Origin: Microbispora hainanensis
GTDB lineage: Bacteria > Actinomycetota > Actinomycetes > Streptosporangiales > Streptosporangiaceae
Direction of reading: 5' to 3'
Length of the DNA: 64,000 nt
Assembly (NCBI RefSeq): GCF_006874475.1
Contig: NZ_VIRM01000043.1
Location: 1 to 64,000 of the forward strand
The notes below the pieces were generated by a model, which worked only from the letters and a program-made list of their open reading frames with translations, ran no database searches and had not been told where the DNA came from. Position numbers and translations under genes: made by a program. Below, in pieces: positions 28,030-36,852 of this stretch (position 1 is the first letter of the stretch; each line of letters starts with the position of its first letter).

Positions 28030-29400
28030 ATGGCCAGGCGACGACGGGATCGCGGAGGGGGCGGGGCCGGCCGCCCACCGGAACTGACAGCAGAGGCGGG
28101 ATGCTCGCGGCGCGCGTTCATCGTGGGTTCCATGTCGGGCGCGGCCGTGCCGTACCTCGTCGCCCAGGCGCCCGCGACGGCGGCCGCGAGAGACTTCGTC
28201 CAGGCTCCCGGGGCGCCGGCCCCCGAAAACAACTTCGTCGTGCAGGCGACGCCGTCGTGGTATTTCGTCCAGCGGGAGAACGGCTCCCAGGAGATGAAGT
28301 GGGGTCCGGTCGGGTACGCGGTCCTCCACGGCGAACACGTCGGATATGGGGAGCTGGTCCCCAACGACCGGATGTACATCCACAACAGGGCCCGCCCGCC
28401 GGAGATCGACCGCCGGATATGGCGGCTGAAACTCACCGGCGACGCGCTCACCCGGCCGCGGTCGTTCACCTACGAGGACCTGCTGGCCATGCCGTCCGTG
28501 ACGCTGAAGCGCACGATCGACTGCGGCGCGAACTGCGCCGCGTTCTTCCCCAAGCTGCCGCCCGGCGGAGCCGGCGATCGCTGGCTTCCGGTCGGCTACA
28601 CCCAGTGGCACTTCGGCGCGGTGGGGGCCGCCGAGTGGACGGGGGTGCGGGCCAAGGACGTGCTGGCGGCGGCCGGCGCAGAAACTCCGGTGGACGTGAG
28701 GTTCACCGGCCTCGACGTCATCCGCAACCCGAGCCTCCCGGGTGGCTCGGTCCACTACTCCCAGGTCGCTCCCGCCGGGAAGGTGCTCGAGGACGACACT
28801 CTGCTGGTCTATCGCATGAACGGGCAGGACCTGCCCGTCGATCACGGCTATCCGCTGCGCCTGCTCCTGTCGGGCTGGGCCGCTGTCAGCTATGTCAAGT
28901 GGCTCGGCGAGATCGAGGTGTCGAAGCACCGCATTCCGCCGTCGGGGCTGCAGACACGGCACCTGCTCACCGGTCCCGCCTATCCCGAACCGGTCCCCCT
29001 GACCGTCGGTCCCGTACGCAGCGCCATCGAGCACGACCGGGAGATCACGCTCGCTCCCGGCGACATCACCCTGCGCGGGCGGGCGTGGTCGGGGGCGGGC
29101 GCGATCGAGCGGGTCGACGTCTCCGTGGAGAAGCTGGCCGCCCCCGGGCGGTGGGTCACCGAGATGCCATGGCGGACGGCCACGCTGCTGAGCACAGCCG
29201 AGCCCTACATGTGGGTGCGGTTCGAGGTGCCCTGGCCCGGGGTGAAACCGGGGCAGTATCGCGTGATGTCCCGTGCCAGGGACAAGGCGGGCAATGTCCA
29301 GCCGCGCCCGGAGGACGTGGTGTGGAACCAGCACGGACTCGGCTACAACGGGCACCACCCGCTGGAGCTGATCGTGGCCCCGCCCAGCGACATGCCCTGA
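28030..29400 (+). CDS. Tat-exported molybdopterin oxidoreductase (sulfite-oxidase family)
   Basis: A 456 aa protein. The N-terminus has a Tat signal (SRRAFIVG, hydrophobic region, ATAAA). A sulfite-oxidase-type Mo-cofactor domain follows. Cys165 in TIDCGANCAAFF lies where the family has ECAGN and should ligate molybdenum. VDHGYPLRLLLSGWAAVSYVKWL is the typical xHGxPxRLxxPGxxG-like segment. The C-terminal third is the Ig-like dimerisation domain (LRGRAWSGAGAIERVDVSVE). ATG 28030 has GAGG 6 bases upstream. No heme or membrane partner gene is adjacent, so its electron acceptor and substrate are unknown. Confidence 0.87.
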   Translation: MARRRRDRGGGGAGRPPELTAEAGCSRRAFIVGSMSGAAVPYLVAQAPATAAARDFVQAPGAPAPENNFVVQATPSWYFVQRENGSQEMKWGPVGYAVLHGEHVGYGELVPNDRMYIHNRARPPEIDRRIWRLKLTGDALTRPRSFTYEDLLAMPSVTLKRTIDCGANCAAFFPKLPPGGAGDRWLPVGYTQWHFGAVGAAEWTGVRAKDVLAAAGAETPVDVRFTGLDVIRNPSLPGGSVHYSQVAPAGKVLEDDTLLVYRMNGQDLPVDHGYPLRLLLSGWAAVSYVKWLGEIEVSKHRIPPSGLQTRHLLTGPAYPEPVPLTVGPVRSAIEHDREITLAPGDITLRGRAWSGAGAIERVDVSVEKLAAPGRWVTEMPWRTATLLSTAEPYMWVRFEVPWPGVKPGQYRVMSRARDKAGNVQPRPEDVVWNQHGLGYNGHHPLELIVAPPSDMP

Positions 29401-29406
29401 CCGCCC

Positions 29407-30459
29407 TCACGCCTCCTGGATCATCCCGTACGCCTTGGCGATCAGCTGGTAGGAGCGCAGGCGCGCCGCGCCGCCGTGGACCTGCGTGGTGATCATCAGT
29501 TCGTCGGCCCCGGTGCGCTTGCGCAGCTCCTCCAGCCCGTCGCGCACGGTCTGGGGGCCGCCGTGCACCACGTTCGACAGCCGGTCGCGGACGAACTCCC
29601 GCTCCATCGGGGTGTACGGGTAGGCCTCCGCCTCCTCGACCGTGGGCGTACGGCCGGGCCGCCCCTGCCGCAGGCGCAGCCACGACAGCGCGCCCGGCAT
29701 GACCTGGCGCAGCGCCTCCTCATCGGTGTCGGCCGCGACCGCCGCCACCCCGATCAGCGCGTACGGGCGGTCGAGCACCTCCGAGGGCCGGAACGAGGAG
29801 CGGTAGAGGTCGAGCGCGGGCTCGGTGTTGGCGGCGCTGAAGTGGTGGGCGAAGGCGAACGGCAGCCCGAGAAGCCCGGCCAGCCTGGCGCTGAACCCGC
29901 TGGAGCCGAGCAGCCAGATCGGCGGACGGTCGTCACCGCGCGGCACCGCCTGGATCTTCGCGTACGGATGGCCGGACGGGAAGGCGGCGTCGAGGAAGCC
30001 GGTCAGCTCGGCCACCTGCTGGGGGAACTCGTCCGGGTCCACGTCGGCCGAGCGGCGCAGGGCGTTCGCCGTGGCCATGTCCGTGCCGGGGGCGCGGCCG
30101 AGGCCGAGGTCGATGCGGCCGGGGTGCAGCGCGTGCAGCGTGCCGAACTGCTCGGCGATCACCAGTGGGGCGTGGTTGGGCAGCATCACGCCGCCGGAGC
30201 CGATCCGGATCGACCGGGTCGCCGCCGCGAGGTGCGCGATCAGCACGGCCGGAGAGGAGCTGGCGACTCCGGGCATCCCGTGGTGTTCGGCGACCCAGAT
30301 GCGGTGGTAGCCCCACTCCTCGGCCCGGCGGGCCAGCTCGGTGGCGTCGCGCAGCGCCTCGGTGGGCGTCGACCCCTCGCCCACGGTCGCGAGCTCCAGG
30401 ATCGACAGCGGCACCTCGGCCGTCCCGCGCGGCACCCCACGGATGTTGTCATCGCTCAT
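29407..30459 (-). CDS. LLM-class flavin-dependent monooxygenase (MsnO8-like)
   Basis: About 350 aa, luciferase-like fold, of the subgroup starting [14 protein letters not shown] and containing [54 protein letters not shown]. It likely uses reduced FMN. Substrate unknown. Start uncertain: ATG 30459 is closest to the conserved text, while in-frame ATGs further upstream up to 30501 are possible. It ends 7 bases from the convergent molybdenum oxidoreductase and diverges from the HAD-IIA gene. Confidence 0.85.
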   Translation of the reverse strand: MSDDNIRGVPRGTAEVPLSILELATVGEGSTPTEALRDATELARRAEEWGYHRIWVAEHHGMPGVASSSPAVLIAHLAAATRSIRIGSGGVMLPNHAPLVIAEQFGTLHALHPGRIDLGLGRAPGTDMATANALRRSADVDPDEFPQQVAELTGFLDAAFPSGHPYAKIQAVPRGDDRPPIWLLGSSGFSARLAGLLGLPFAFAHHFSAANTEPALDLYRSSFRPSEVLDRPYALIGVAAVAADTDEEALRQVMPGALSWLRLRQGRPGRTPTVEEAEAYPYTPMEREFVRDRLSNVVHGGPQTVRDGLEELRKRTGADELMITTQVHGGAARLRSYQLIAKAYGMIQEA

Positions 30460-30548
30460 GCTCGGGCCAACCTGAGGTCGCATCACGATATTTCCGGACA
30501 TGGCGAGAGGTGTGCTTCGTCACTCCGTCACCTGCCATGCTTGGACAC

Positions 30549-31328
30549 ATGAGCGAGCGAAAGCCCATCGAGTCGTGGCTGTCCGACATGGACGGGGTGC
30601 TGGTCCACGAGGGGCAGCCGGTGCCGGGTGCCGACGAGTTCATCAGGCGCCTGAAGGAGTCGGGGAAGCGGTTCCTCGTCCTGACGAACAACTCGATCTA
30701 CACCCCCCGCGACCTGTCCGTCCGGTTGCGCGCGGCCGGGCTCGAGGTGCCGCCGGAGGCGATCTGGACCTCCGCGCTGGCCACCGCCAAGTTCCTCGCC
30801 GACCAGCGGCCCGAGGGCTCGGCGTACGTGATCGGGGAGGCGGGGCTGACCACGGCCCTGCACGCGGCCGGATATGTGCTGACCGATCTCGACCCCGACT
30901 ACGTGGTGCTGGGCGAGACCCGCACCTACAGCTTCACGTCGATAACGCGGGCGATCCGGCTGATCGACAACGGCGCCCGCTTCATCGCGACCAACCCCGA
31001 CCCCATCGGCCCCTCGACCGAGGGCTCGCTTCCCGCCTGCGGCGCGGTGGCCGCGATGATCACCAAGGCGACCGGGGTGGAGCCGTACTTCGTCGGCAAG
31101 CCCAACCCGATGATGATGCGCAGCGCGCTCAACCAGATCGACGCCCACAGCGAGACCGCCGCGATGATCGGCGACCGGATGGACACCGACGTCGTCTGCG
31201 GCATCGAGGCCGGCCTGCACACGATCCTGGTGCTCACCGGCGTCACGCAGAAGGACCAGATCGACCGCTACCCGTTCCGGCCCACGCAGGTGGTCAACTC
31301 CGTGGCCGACCTCATCGAGCTGGTCTGA
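30549..31328 (+). CDS. HAD-IIA (NagD-like) phosphatase
   Basis: A 259 aa HAD-superfamily phosphatase. Motif I is [11 protein letters not shown], motif II is [12 protein letters not shown], motif III involves GKPNPMMM and motif IV is [12 protein letters not shown], with the C2-type cap of class IIA members. These dephosphorylate sugar or nucleotide monophosphates. Substrate unknown. The start at ATG 30549 (alternative ATG 30537) is close to a -10-like CATGCT at 30536-30541, so a leaderless transcript is possible. Confidence 0.92.
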   Translation: MSERKPIESWLSDMDGVLVHEGQPVPGADEFIRRLKESGKRFLVLTNNSIYTPRDLSVRLRAAGLEVPPEAIWTSALATAKFLADQRPEGSAYVIGEAGLTTALHAAGYVLTDLDPDYVVLGETRTYSFTSITRAIRLIDNGARFIATNPDPIGPSTEGSLPACGAVAAMITKATGVEPYFVGKPNPMMMRSALNQIDAHSETAAMIGDRMDTDVVCGIEAGLHTILVLTGVTQKDQIDRYPFRPTQVVNSVADLIELV

Positions 31329-31370
31329 ACCTGACGCGGCCTGTCAGGTACGGGTGCCAGGCTGGACGGC

Positions 31371-32006
31371 ATGAACCATCGCGTCTACCTGGAAATCGGC
31401 CCCAAGAAGGTCTTCGCCTGCTCGATCGACTGGCCGGGCTGGTGCCGCATCGGCAGGACGGAGGAGGCCGCGCTCGGCACGCTCGTGGACTACACGCCGC
31501 GCTTCCGGCTGATCGCCGAGCGGGCGGGGCTGGAGTTCACGCCGGGCGACCCGACGGTCGTCGGGCGGGTCAAGGGCGACAGCACCACGGACTTCGGCGC
31601 GATCTCCGCCATCCCGGACTTCGACCGGGAGCCGGTGGACGCGCCGGAGGCCGCGCGTGCGGCCGCCCTCGCCCGCGCGGCGTGGGCGGTGTTCGCCGAG
31701 GTGGCCGCGACGTCCCCGGAGGAGCTGCGCAAGGGCCCCAGGGGCGGCGGCAGAGACCGCGACAAGATGGTCTCCCACGTCGTGGAGGCCGAGCGCGCGT
31801 ACGCCCGGAAGATCGGCGTACGGCACAAGCCGTTCAAGGACGAGGCCGGCCTGACTGCCATGCGCGAGGACATCGTGTGGGTGCTCGAACGGCCCGCCGA
31901 GGCGTTTCCTGCCGGTGGTGAGGGCTGGCCCGTCCGCTACGCCGCCCGCCGTATCGTCTGGCACGTGGTCGACCACATCTGGGAGATGGAAGACCGCCGG
32001 ATCTAG
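31371..32006 (+). CDS. Hypothetical protein, DinB-like helical C-terminus
   Basis: A 211 aa cytoplasmic protein that I do not recognise. The N-terminal 60 residues look like a small alpha/beta unit (YLEIGPKKVFACSIDWPGWCRIG). The C-terminal part has spaced histidines in helices (KMVSHVVEAERAY, RRIVWHVVDHIWEMEDR), which recalls DinB/YfiT metal-binding four-helix proteins. A thiol- or metal-dependent role would be a guess. Its stop overlaps the convergent PucR-type gene's stop in the palindrome CTAG (32003-32006). Confidence 0.7.
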   Translation: MNHRVYLEIGPKKVFACSIDWPGWCRIGRTEEAALGTLVDYTPRFRLIAERAGLEFTPGDPTVVGRVKGDSTTDFGAISAIPDFDREPVDAPEAARAAALARAAWAVFAEVAATSPEELRKGPRGGGRDRDKMVSHVVEAERAYARKIGVRHKPFKDEAGLTAMREDIVWVLERPAEAFPAGGEGWPVRYAARRIVWHVVDHIWEMEDRRI

Positions 32007-33169
32007 GTGAGGGCGTCGGCGGCGCGCAGCGCGAGGGCGACGACGGCGGCGTCCTCGGGGACGCGCACGTCCCGGCCGGTGAGCTCGCGGAAGCGCGCGA
32101 AGCGGTGCTGCACCGTGTTGCGATGGCAGTAGAGGGCCGCGGCCGTGTCGGCGACGGAGCCGGAGCCGGTCAGATGGATCCGCACGGTCTCCAGCAGTCG
32201 CTCGCCCTCCGAGCCGCCCAGGGCGGCCAGCGGGCCGAGCACCTGGTGCGCGAGCTCGGCCGCAAGCTCCCCGCTGCCGCCGACGAAGACGTCCAGCCAG
32301 GCGTCCTCGAGCCGCCGCGGCCCCGCACCGGCCCGCGACGCTCCTTCGGCCGCCGCGGCCAGCCGTACGGCGCGGGGAACCTCCGACAGGCCGGAGACGA
32401 CGGGGGAGACGCCGCAGCGCACCCCCGTGAGCGCGGTCAGGACCGACCGCGGCGCGCCGGCGGTCCGGGCCGTCGGCTGCACGATCAGCACGTCACCGGT
32501 CGGCGACTCGTGGCGGTAGTGAACGCCGATCCCGGCCATCGCCGCCGCCGCGGCGCGCAGCGCCGCCCCCTCGCCGGGATGGGCGACCACGGCGAGGACC
32601 GGCTGTGCCGGGGCGAACCCGAGGACGCGGCCGGCGTCGCGCACCACGTCGGGGTTGCGGCCCTGGCTGTCCATGAGGCGGGCGAACCACGCCCTGCGCT
32701 GGTCCTCACGTTGCCGTCCCATCTCCAGCACCGCCCGCTGGTAGCCCGTCATCAGCCCGGTCACGTGCTGCTCCACCGCCTCCCAGACCAGGTGGGCCGC
32801 GGCGATCAGGCCGGGCAGCGCCTCCGGTGTCGCCCGCACGTTCATGGCCCGCCAGAGCACCCGGGCGTCGAGCCGCGCCGCGGCCAGCAGCGACTCCAAC
32901 GGCACCCCCTGGCCGGCCCTGCGCTCCCCGACGCGTTCGGAGAGCCCGGCCATGCCGGGGGCGACCGATCCCGTGGCGATGTGCCGCAGCAACATGTCCA
33001 GCCCGGCCAACGCCGTGCCCCGCAGTTCGTCACGGGAGACGGGTGGGTCGGGCGACCCGTACGGGTCGACGAGTTCGACCTGGGCCAGCCACTCCTCGAC
33101 GACGTCGTCGATGTCGTCGAGGCAGCGCAGCGCGAGCTCGGCCACCGGTGCTGGAGGGGGAGTGTTCAT
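32003..33169 (-). CDS. PucR/CdaR-family transcriptional regulator
   Basis: A 388 aa regulator. The long N-terminal part contains a GGDEF-like/central segment, and the C-terminal PucR-type helix-turn-helix reads SVADTAAALYCHRNTVQHRFARFRELTGRDV. Such regulators commonly control purine, allantoin, urea or aromatic catabolism from a divergent position. Here it diverges from the urease-like operon, which it probably regulates. ATG 33169 is preceded by TAGATT ending 9 bases before it, a candidate -10 for a near-leaderless start. GTG 33175 is the alternative. The palindrome at 33190-33204 lies in its promoter region. Confidence 0.88.
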   Translation of the reverse strand: MNTPPPAPVAELALRCLDDIDDVVEEWLAQVELVDPYGSPDPPVSRDELRGTALAGLDMLLRHIATGSVAPGMAGLSERVGERRAGQGVPLESLLAAARLDARVLWRAMNVRATPEALPGLIAAAHLVWEAVEQHVTGLMTGYQRAVLEMGRQREDQRRAWFARLMDSQGRNPDVVRDAGRVLGFAPAQPVLAVVAHPGEGAALRAAAAAMAGIGVHYRHESPTGDVLIVQPTARTAGAPRSVLTALTGVRCGVSPVVSGLSEVPRAVRLAAAAEGASRAGAGPRRLEDAWLDVFVGGSGELAAELAHQVLGPLAALGGSEGERLLETVRIHLTGSGSVADTAAALYCHRNTVQHRFARFRELTGRDVRVPEDAAVVALALRAADALT

Positions 33170-33189
33170 CTGCACAATCTAGCCGCTGA

Positions 33190-33204
33190 ATTCCGCGGCG
33201 GAAT
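33190..33204. promoter_or_regulatory. 15-bp palindrome, candidate PucR-type operator
   Basis: ATTCCG-CGG-CGGAAT is a perfect inverted repeat in the 122-base gap between the divergent regulator and ureAB. It sits just upstream of both predicted promoters, a normal place for a shared operator. Confidence 0.5.
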
Positions 33205-33208
33205 GCCG

Positions 33209-33238
33209 TTGGGTGGCTCCCTAACCTGCGCCTACGGT
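33209..33238 (+). promoter_or_regulatory. Candidate promoter of the urease-like operon
   Basis: TTGGGT (33209-33214), 18-base spacer, TACGGT (33233-33238). It would give a leader of about 45 bases ending in GAGGG before GTG 33292. Confidence 0.35.
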
Positions 33239-33291
33239 TGACTCGCCCGCAAGGACGGGCCATCGAGCGGAGACGAAAGCGAGGGCGGACT

Positions 33292-33858
33292 GTGCACCTG
33301 ACACCTCGCGAGCAGGAGCGGATCACCCTTTTCACGGTCGCGGAACTGGCGCGGCGGCGCCGGGCCCGGGGCCGCAGGCTCAACGCCCCGGAGGCTGTCG
33401 CCCTGCTCTGCGACGAGATCCTCGAGCGCGCCTGGGACGGCGCGTCCCTGGAGGAGGTCGTGGCGGCGGCGCGGTCGCTCCTCACCATGGACGACGTCAT
33501 GGAGGGCGTGCCCGACCTGGTGCCGCAGGTGCAGGTCGAGGCGCTGTTCCCGAACGGCACAGCCCTGGTCTGCGTCGACACCCCGTTCGGGGTGGGGGAC
33601 GGGCGCGGCCCGGGCGCGGTGGAGACCGCCGAGGGCGAGCTGCACCTCAACGAGGGGCGCGACCGGGGGCGGATCGCCGTGCGCAACGAGGGCGAGCAGA
33701 CCGTCTACGTCTCCTCGCACTTCCCGCTCGACCAGGTCAACCCCGCCCTGTCCTTCGACCGGGCACGAGCGGCGGGCATGCGCCTGGACATCCCGGCAGG
33801 CACCGCGCTCGCCTTCCCTCCTGGAACCGAGCGGCTCGTGGAGGTGGTGAAGGCGTGA
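33292..33858 (+). CDS. ureAB: Urease-like fused gamma/beta subunit, short at the C-terminus
   Basis: A 188 aa protein. Residues 1-100 match urease gamma (MHLTPREQERITLFTVAELARRRRARG, LLTMDDVMEGVPDLVPQVQVEALFPNGT). The rest matches urease beta (LHLNEGRDRGRIAVRNEGEQTVYVSSHF, VNPALSFDRARAAGMRLDIPAGTA). Two features differ from typical beta subunits. The SHFHFFEVN stretch is SHFPLDQVN, and the protein ends soon after the GTERLVEVV strand, without the usual FGG/GFN tail. Fused ureAB genes are known in actinobacteria, usually about 220 aa. GTG 33292 has GAGGG 6 bases upstream. The gene overlaps ureC by GTGA. Confidence 0.85.
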   Translation: MHLTPREQERITLFTVAELARRRRARGRRLNAPEAVALLCDEILERAWDGASLEEVVAAARSLLTMDDVMEGVPDLVPQVQVEALFPNGTALVCVDTPFGVGDGRGPGAVETAEGELHLNEGRDRGRIAVRNEGEQTVYVSSHFPLDQVNPALSFDRARAAGMRLDIPAGTALAFPPGTERLVEVVKA

Positions 33859-35522
33859 CGACCATCCCGAGGAAGACCTACGCGAGGATCTACGGCCCGA
33901 CCACGGGCGACCGCGTACGGCTCGGCGACACCTGTCTGTGGATCGAGGTCGAGCACGACGACACACCGTACGGCGACGAGCTGCTCGGCGGATGCGGCAA
34001 GACGCTGCGGGACGGGCTGCTGGCCTCCCCGCGCGCCGACCGGGAGTCGGCGCTCGACCTGGTCGTCACCAACGTCGTGCTGCTCGACGCGGTGCTCGGC
34101 GTGCGCAAGACGGTCATCGGCGTCAAGGACGGCCGGGTCGTCAGCGTCGGCGCCGCGAACAACGGCGACGGGGACTTCGCGATCGACTCCCACACGGCGA
34201 TCGTCACCGGCGAGGGCCTCATCGCGACGCCGGGCGTCATCGACTCGCACGTGCACCTGTCCTCGCCCGAGATCGCGCCCGCCGCGCTCGCCTCCGGCGT
34301 GACGACCGTCGTGGGCATGGGCCTCGGCGGCGTCTGGGACGTGGGTTGCAACCCCGCCCACAACCTGCACACGCTGATGAGCGCCTGGCGGGGCACCCCG
34401 TTGAACGTGGCGTTCCTCGCCCGCGGATCCTCCAGCTCGACGAGGCTGCTGGAGGAGGCCGTGCTCGCCGGCGCCGGTGGTTTCAAGATCCATGAGGACT
34501 TCGGTGCGACGCCCGCGATCGTGGACACCTGTCTTGGGGTCGCCGAGCAGGCGGATCTGCCGGTCGCGCTGCACACCGACTCGATGAACGAGTCGGGCTA
34601 CCTGGCCGACACCGTCGCCGCCACCCGGGGGCGCACGGTGCACGCCTACCACGTGGAGGGCGGCGGCGGACACCCCGACCTGCTCCGGATCCTGTCCGAG
34701 CCGAACATCCTGCCGTCCTCCACGACGCCGACCATCCCCTACACCACCAACACGGTCGGCGAGCTGTTCCCGATGACGATGACCGTCCACCGGCAGAACC
34801 ACCACATCGGCAGCGACGTCGAGGTGACCCGCAGCCGGATCAGGGCGCACGCCATCGCGGCCGAGAACGCGCTGCACGACCTCGGCGCCATCAGCATCGT
34901 CAACTCCGACTCCATGGGCATGGGACGGGTCGCCGAGACGATCCGCAGGACCTGGCAGCTCGCCCACCTGCAGGCGCTGCGCACGGGGGCCGCGCAGCCG
35001 GACAACGCGCGGGTCCTGCGTTATCTGGCCAAGCTCACGCTGAACCCCGCCATCGCCCACGGGATGGCGCACGAGGTCGGCACCCTGCAGCCGGGGCGGC
35101 TGGCCGACATCGTGCTGTGGAACCCGGCGTGGTTCGGCACCAAGCCCGAGCTCGTGATCAAGGCCGGCTTCGTCGCATGGGGCGTGTCCGGCAGCGGCTC
35201 GGGCTCGACCCGGCTGACCCAGCCCCGCATCTACCGCCCGTACTTCGGCGGGCTCGGCGACGCGCCGGCCCGCCTGTCGCGGATCTTCGTCGCCCACGAG
35301 GCGCTGGACTCCGCGGACGCCCGTGAGGCGCTGCCCACGGGCCTGCGTTACGCGGCCATCCGCCGCACGCGCGGCCTGACCAGGGCCGACATGTGCCGCA
35401 ACACGGCGACCCCGCGGGTCGAGGTGTCCCGGGAGCCCGGTCCCGTCCTGGTGGACGGCGCCGAGGTCCACGTGGACCCCGCCACCGAGGTGCCTCTGTC
35501 CCGACTGCATCATTTCGCCTAG
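33855..35522 (+). CDS. ureC: Urease-like alpha (catalytic) subunit
   Basis: A 555 aa amidohydrolase closely related to urease alpha. All nickel ligands can be placed: His132 and His134 (DSHVHL), carbamylated Lys211 and His213 region (GFKIHEDFGATP), His240 (VALHTDSMNESG), His266 (YHVEGGGGH) and Asp352 (NSDSMGMGRV). The catalytic His equivalent to His320 is His312. The mobile-flap cysteine (Cys319 in Klebsiella urease, context MVCHHL) is Val311 here (MTVHRQN). Loops are shorter than usual after GMGLGG. True urease is possible. A related substituted-urea or amide hydrolase is the alternative. No ureD/E/F/G genes occur in the window. Confidence 0.88.
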   Translation: MTTIPRKTYARIYGPTTGDRVRLGDTCLWIEVEHDDTPYGDELLGGCGKTLRDGLLASPRADRESALDLVVTNVVLLDAVLGVRKTVIGVKDGRVVSVGAANNGDGDFAIDSHTAIVTGEGLIATPGVIDSHVHLSSPEIAPAALASGVTTVVGMGLGGVWDVGCNPAHNLHTLMSAWRGTPLNVAFLARGSSSSTRLLEEAVLAGAGGFKIHEDFGATPAIVDTCLGVAEQADLPVALHTDSMNESGYLADTVAATRGRTVHAYHVEGGGGHPDLLRILSEPNILPSSTTPTIPYTTNTVGELFPMTMTVHRQNHHIGSDVEVTRSRIRAHAIAAENALHDLGAISIVNSDSMGMGRVAETIRRTWQLAHLQALRTGAAQPDNARVLRYLAKLTLNPAIAHGMAHEVGTLQPGRLADIVLWNPAWFGTKPELVIKAGFVAWGVSGSGSGSTRLTQPRIYRPYFGGLGDAPARLSRIFVAHEALDSADAREALPTGLRYAAIRRTRGLTRADMCRNTATPRVEVSREPGPVLVDGAEVHVDPATEVPLSRLHHFA

Positions 35523-35541
35523 CCCCCCTGGTGATACGCAA

Positions 35542-36831
35542 TTGAGTACGAGCAAGGCCCGCGGCGCGGGCATCGCGTCCTTCGTCGGCACCTCCATCGA
35601 GTGGTACGACTTCTACATCTACGGAACGGCCTCGGCGCTGGTGTTCAGCAGGCTGTTCTTCCCCGAGGCCAGCCCCACGGCGGGCGTCATGGCGTCCTTC
35701 GCCACGTTCTGGGTCGGGTTCCTGGCCCGTCCGCTGGGCGGCGTGGTCTTCGGGCACCTCGGCGACCGCATCGGCCGCAAGGGCACACTCATCACCACAC
35801 TGCTCCTCATGGGCGGCGCGACGACCCTGGTGGGGATCCTGCCCACGTACGAGTCCATCGGGATGGCGGCGCCCGTGCTGCTGGCCGCGCTCCGCCTGGT
35901 GCAGGGCGTCGCCGTTGGCGGCGAGTGGGGCGGCGCCGTGCTGATCGCCGCCGAGCACGCCGGGCCCAAGCGCATCTTCTACGCGGCGTTCGCCCAGCAG
36001 GGCTCGCCCGCGGGGTCGATCCTCGCCACCGGCATGTTCGCGCTGGTCAGCCTGCTGCCTGACGACGCGTTCCTGTCGTACGGCTGGCGCATCCCGTTCC
36101 TCGCCTCCGCCGTCCTGCTCGTGATCGGGCTGGTCATCCGGCTGCGGCTCGAGGAGTCGCCGGAGTTCGTGCGGATGCGCGAGCAGCGTGAGGTCGTCAA
36201 GCTCCCCGTCGCGGAGGTCTTCCGCACGGCCTGGCCGCTGGTGCTGCTCGGCATCGGCGCGAGCGGCGTCGGCATCGCCTCGGCCTACTTCACCAACACC
36301 TTCATCCTGTCGTGGGCCACCACCGACCTCGGCATCGCGAAGGGCACGATGCTGAACGTGCTGCTCGTCGTGGCGGTCGTGCAGTTCGTCACGCAGCCCG
36401 CAGGGGCCGTGCTCGGGCAGCGCTGGGGAGCGGCGAAGTTCATGCTGGCGGCGTTCACGGTGCTGATCTTCATGACACCGGTGACGTTCCTGCTGGTCGG
36501 CACGGGCTCCGCGCCGCTGGCCACGCTGGGCCTCGCCCTGAGCATCGTGTTCGGCGGCGCGTCGTACGCGGCGCTGGCGGGCTTCCTCGCCGAGGCGTTC
36601 CCGGCCAGGGTGCGCTACACCGGCATCTCGCTGTCCTACCAGTTGTGCGGCGCGTTGATCGGCGGCACCACCCCGCTCATCGCTCAGGCCCTGCTGACGT
36701 GGTCGGGATCGATCTGGCTCGTCGTGGCGCAGTACATCGTGATCATCCTGCTGACGATGGCGTGCGTCACCGGCCTGCGTCGCCGCTCCGCCGCCGCGGC
36801 GAACGCCCGGCCCGCCACCACGGCCGCCTGA
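35542..36831 (+). CDS. MHS-family metabolite:proton symporter (MFS)
   Basis: A 429 aa, 12-helix major facilitator protein. It starts ASFVGTSIEWYDFYIYGTASALVF and has FGHLGDRIGRKGTL in loop 2-3 and RLVQGVAVGGEWGGAVL in helix 4, all hallmarks of the MHS group (ShiA, KgtP, ProP relatives). It imports an organic acid, betaine or similar solute. The TTG start at 35542 lies 19 bases after ureC, so the genes are cotranscribed, and the transported compound is likely the operon's substrate or a product. The start codon is weakly supported (GGTGA 8 bases upstream). Confidence 0.88.
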   Translation: MSTSKARGAGIASFVGTSIEWYDFYIYGTASALVFSRLFFPEASPTAGVMASFATFWVGFLARPLGGVVFGHLGDRIGRKGTLITTLLLMGGATTLVGILPTYESIGMAAPVLLAALRLVQGVAVGGEWGGAVLIAAEHAGPKRIFYAAFAQQGSPAGSILATGMFALVSLLPDDAFLSYGWRIPFLASAVLLVIGLVIRLRLEESPEFVRMREQREVVKLPVAEVFRTAWPLVLLGIGASGVGIASAYFTNTFILSWATTDLGIAKGTMLNVLLVVAVVQFVTQPAGAVLGQRWGAAKFMLAAFTVLIFMTPVTFLLVGTGSAPLATLGLALSIVFGGASYAALAGFLAEAFPARVRYTGISLSYQLCGALIGGTTPLIAQALLTWSGSIWLVVAQYIVIILLTMACVTGLRRRSAAAANARPATTAA

Positions 36832-36852
36832 GCAACCTCGGAGGGAAGCACC

